Of a DNA stretch of 64,000 nucleotides, positions 62,221 to 64,000 are shown one piece after another. A model generated the notes under the pieces. It saw only the letters and a program-made list of their open reading frames with translations, was not told the DNA's origin and did no database searches. Position 1 is the stretch's first letter; each line of letters starts with the position of its first letter. Made by a program: the position numbers and the translations under genes. The DNA comes from Lepisosteus oculatus (Eukaryota; Chordata; Actinopteri; Semionotiformes; Lepisosteidae), in the NCBI RefSeq assembly GCF_040954835.1, contig NC_090707.1, positions 17,378,570 through 17,442,569 on the forward strand, written 5' to 3'.

Positions 62221-64000
62221 AATTGCATGGCAAAATGCAACCTTTAACCATGGGTTTACATAATGCGAGGGTATAAATATGATTTATTCCATTTAAAGGG
62301 GTGATCTTTATTAATGTCGCTTTTGCCAGCATAACCAAGCAAGCACGTTTTAGAAACAAAAATATGTAATTTATAAGACGAGTTTACAGTTTTTAGCAAC
62401 CATGGGCACTTTCGAAAGGTTAGACCGGACACATGTCCTGCACATACATTTTGACGTCGGTTTTCAGCTGATTTTGCGGTTTTGTGAAAAAAGGAGAAGG
62501 AAATAAAAGGGGAAAGAGGCACAAGAACTTTTCATGTTGTCATATAGAAAGTTAGATCATAAATCACATTAATTTGTTGTCTTATCGTCAGGGTATAGTT
62601 GGACTTGATTTATGTGATTTAAAGTATATTGCTATGTAAACCTATAACGTAACAATATATATTTTAATTGCTTTCGTCATTTTCGTTGCATTCGTTAGAA
62701 TAAAAACTGGTAGTGCGATCTGTTCCTGTTTCTAGTTTGTAACAGAATAACTGCTGTATTTTGCATGTTTTTATTTGTTTTGTGAAAAAAACACAATCTG
62801 GTCTTACAAGATGCACTTTCGTCATAAATGATGAGATATCGGAATTATATTATTTTGATAACTCAAAAGTAATATTTGTGAATATTCCTTTTTGCCATTT
62901 TTACATTTGATTGAAAATTACGTTTCAGTTTAAGTTGACTTTTTTTCTCTAAAACAAGGTTTTTGTCGTGTCTAAGTAAAAGTGGAATTCAGCTCTGTGG
63001 TATACAATCTTTGATGATTGCATGCTTTTTACAATGTTTTTATTTTCTTGAAGTGTAATATGATTTGTGTTCTTTAAGCAGATAAATCCAATAAATGAAT
63101 AAAAAATAACTTTTGCGTTTGCAAATATACATTTTAACAATGGCGATCGAAGAAGTTATTTTTAATGTATTTTTATACTTATGTTTTCTCTATTTCAGTA
63201 CGTGTATCACTCTTTTTGGTTACCTTTCTCCGGGATTAAGATCTTTTTTCTTTATTAATCCTCTCCGTATCAATTCACTCAATAAAAATAAATAGCTATA
63301 TATACATATAAAACATGAAAAAAAGTTTTATTAGAGAAAAGGTATGGGCTTTGTTTAAGTACACAACATCGGATTGTTCAGACGTTTTTCATAGCAACAT
63401 GCCTTCAAGCTACGGGCCTGCCAATTTAGTAAACTGAATCCAATTACGGAGAACAGCACTTCATTTGGCTGGATAGATACACTTACTTATAACTTCACCT
63501 AAAATTTCTGCAACACCTTTACGGGTTCCATCCTTAAATGAAATCCACGAAAGAGAAACTTTGCGTCTGAAGCTTTTCTAACCAAGCAGGTATTTGGTCA
63601 GGACCCACCGCGTACTGAAAAATAGCAGAAGGAAAAAAAAGAAGATAATTCTTCGATATCAGTGCCTTGAAGGAATAACATACCGATTTACACTTTGGAA
63701 AAGATAAATATTTCCACCTGGAACGTATATTGGAACGGTATTGAAGAAAATATTTGCTAAAGGAAAACGAAACGATAGCTTAAGATAACGACTCATTGTA
63801 GCTACATTAGTAGCTGCCTATTGTGTTATTATATATAACAACTTACCGTAACAACGCGTGGGCGAGAAACATTGTCGCCTAAGAAAAGCGAACCACACCA
63901 AATAATAGAAATCAAAGTAATTAAGTCCATCATTAGATATATATTGAACAGGATGCACTCATTCCTCTTGTCCGACGTTGATTCAGTTTTAAGACTTTTA
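62221..64000. other. right edge, spacer or intron before hoxd3
   Basis: AT-rich sequence without recognisable coding regions, RNA genes or repeats. If the proposed exon at 61901-62214 is real, this is its intron. Confidence 0.35.

Overview
The window is the posterior-to-middle part of a vertebrate HoxD cluster, with its flanking Evx2 gene. In order it holds evx2 (minus strand), a dead hoxd14, then intact hoxd13, hoxd12, hoxd11, hoxd10, hoxd9 and hoxd8, the microRNA mir-10b, and hoxd4 (all plus strand). The gene order, the divergent Evx2 and the mir-10b next to hoxd4 identify the D cluster. Every Hox gene has two coding exons with a phase-1 intron upstream of the homeobox. evx2 has three exons, with its second intron splitting the homeobox between codons 46 and 47.

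The likely source is a ray-finned fish outside the teleosts (paddlefish, sturgeon, gar or bowfin type). hoxd8 is kept, whereas well-studied teleosts such as zebrafish lack it. A hoxd14 remains only as a fossil, and no hoxd5 is seen (cartilaginous fishes keep one). The cluster is compact and AT-rich, and hoxd13 lacks the long alanine tracts of mammals. This placement is inference; no species-diagnostic sequence was tested.

Layout: 1-4.0 kb evx2; 6.8-8.0 kb hoxd14 pseudogene; 10.5-12.5 kb hoxd13; 16.8-17.9 kb hoxd12; 23.4-24.8 kb hoxd11; 30.5-32.6 kb hoxd10; 36.2-37.4 kb hoxd9; 42.0-42.9 kb hoxd8; 53.1 kb mir-10b; 54.4-55.5 kb hoxd4; 55.5-64 kb the spacer towards hoxd3, possibly with a hoxd3 5' non-coding exon near 62 kb. 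Mobile DNA is almost absent, as usual for Hox clusters: one probable interspersed-repeat fragment (13.4 kb) and three long ATT microsatellites.

The genes encode homeodomain transcription factors read out collinearly along the body axis and in fins. Groups 9-13 act in the posterior trunk and in appendages, and hoxd8/hoxd4 act more anteriorly. Several GC- and CpG-richer islands in otherwise AT-rich spacers are flagged as candidate conserved non-coding elements. They are judged only by base composition and motifs.

The most notable observation is the hoxd14 fossil between evx2 and hoxd13. Its homeobox can be read almost residue by residue across a 110-bp intron with intact splice signals, but with two stops and one frame break.
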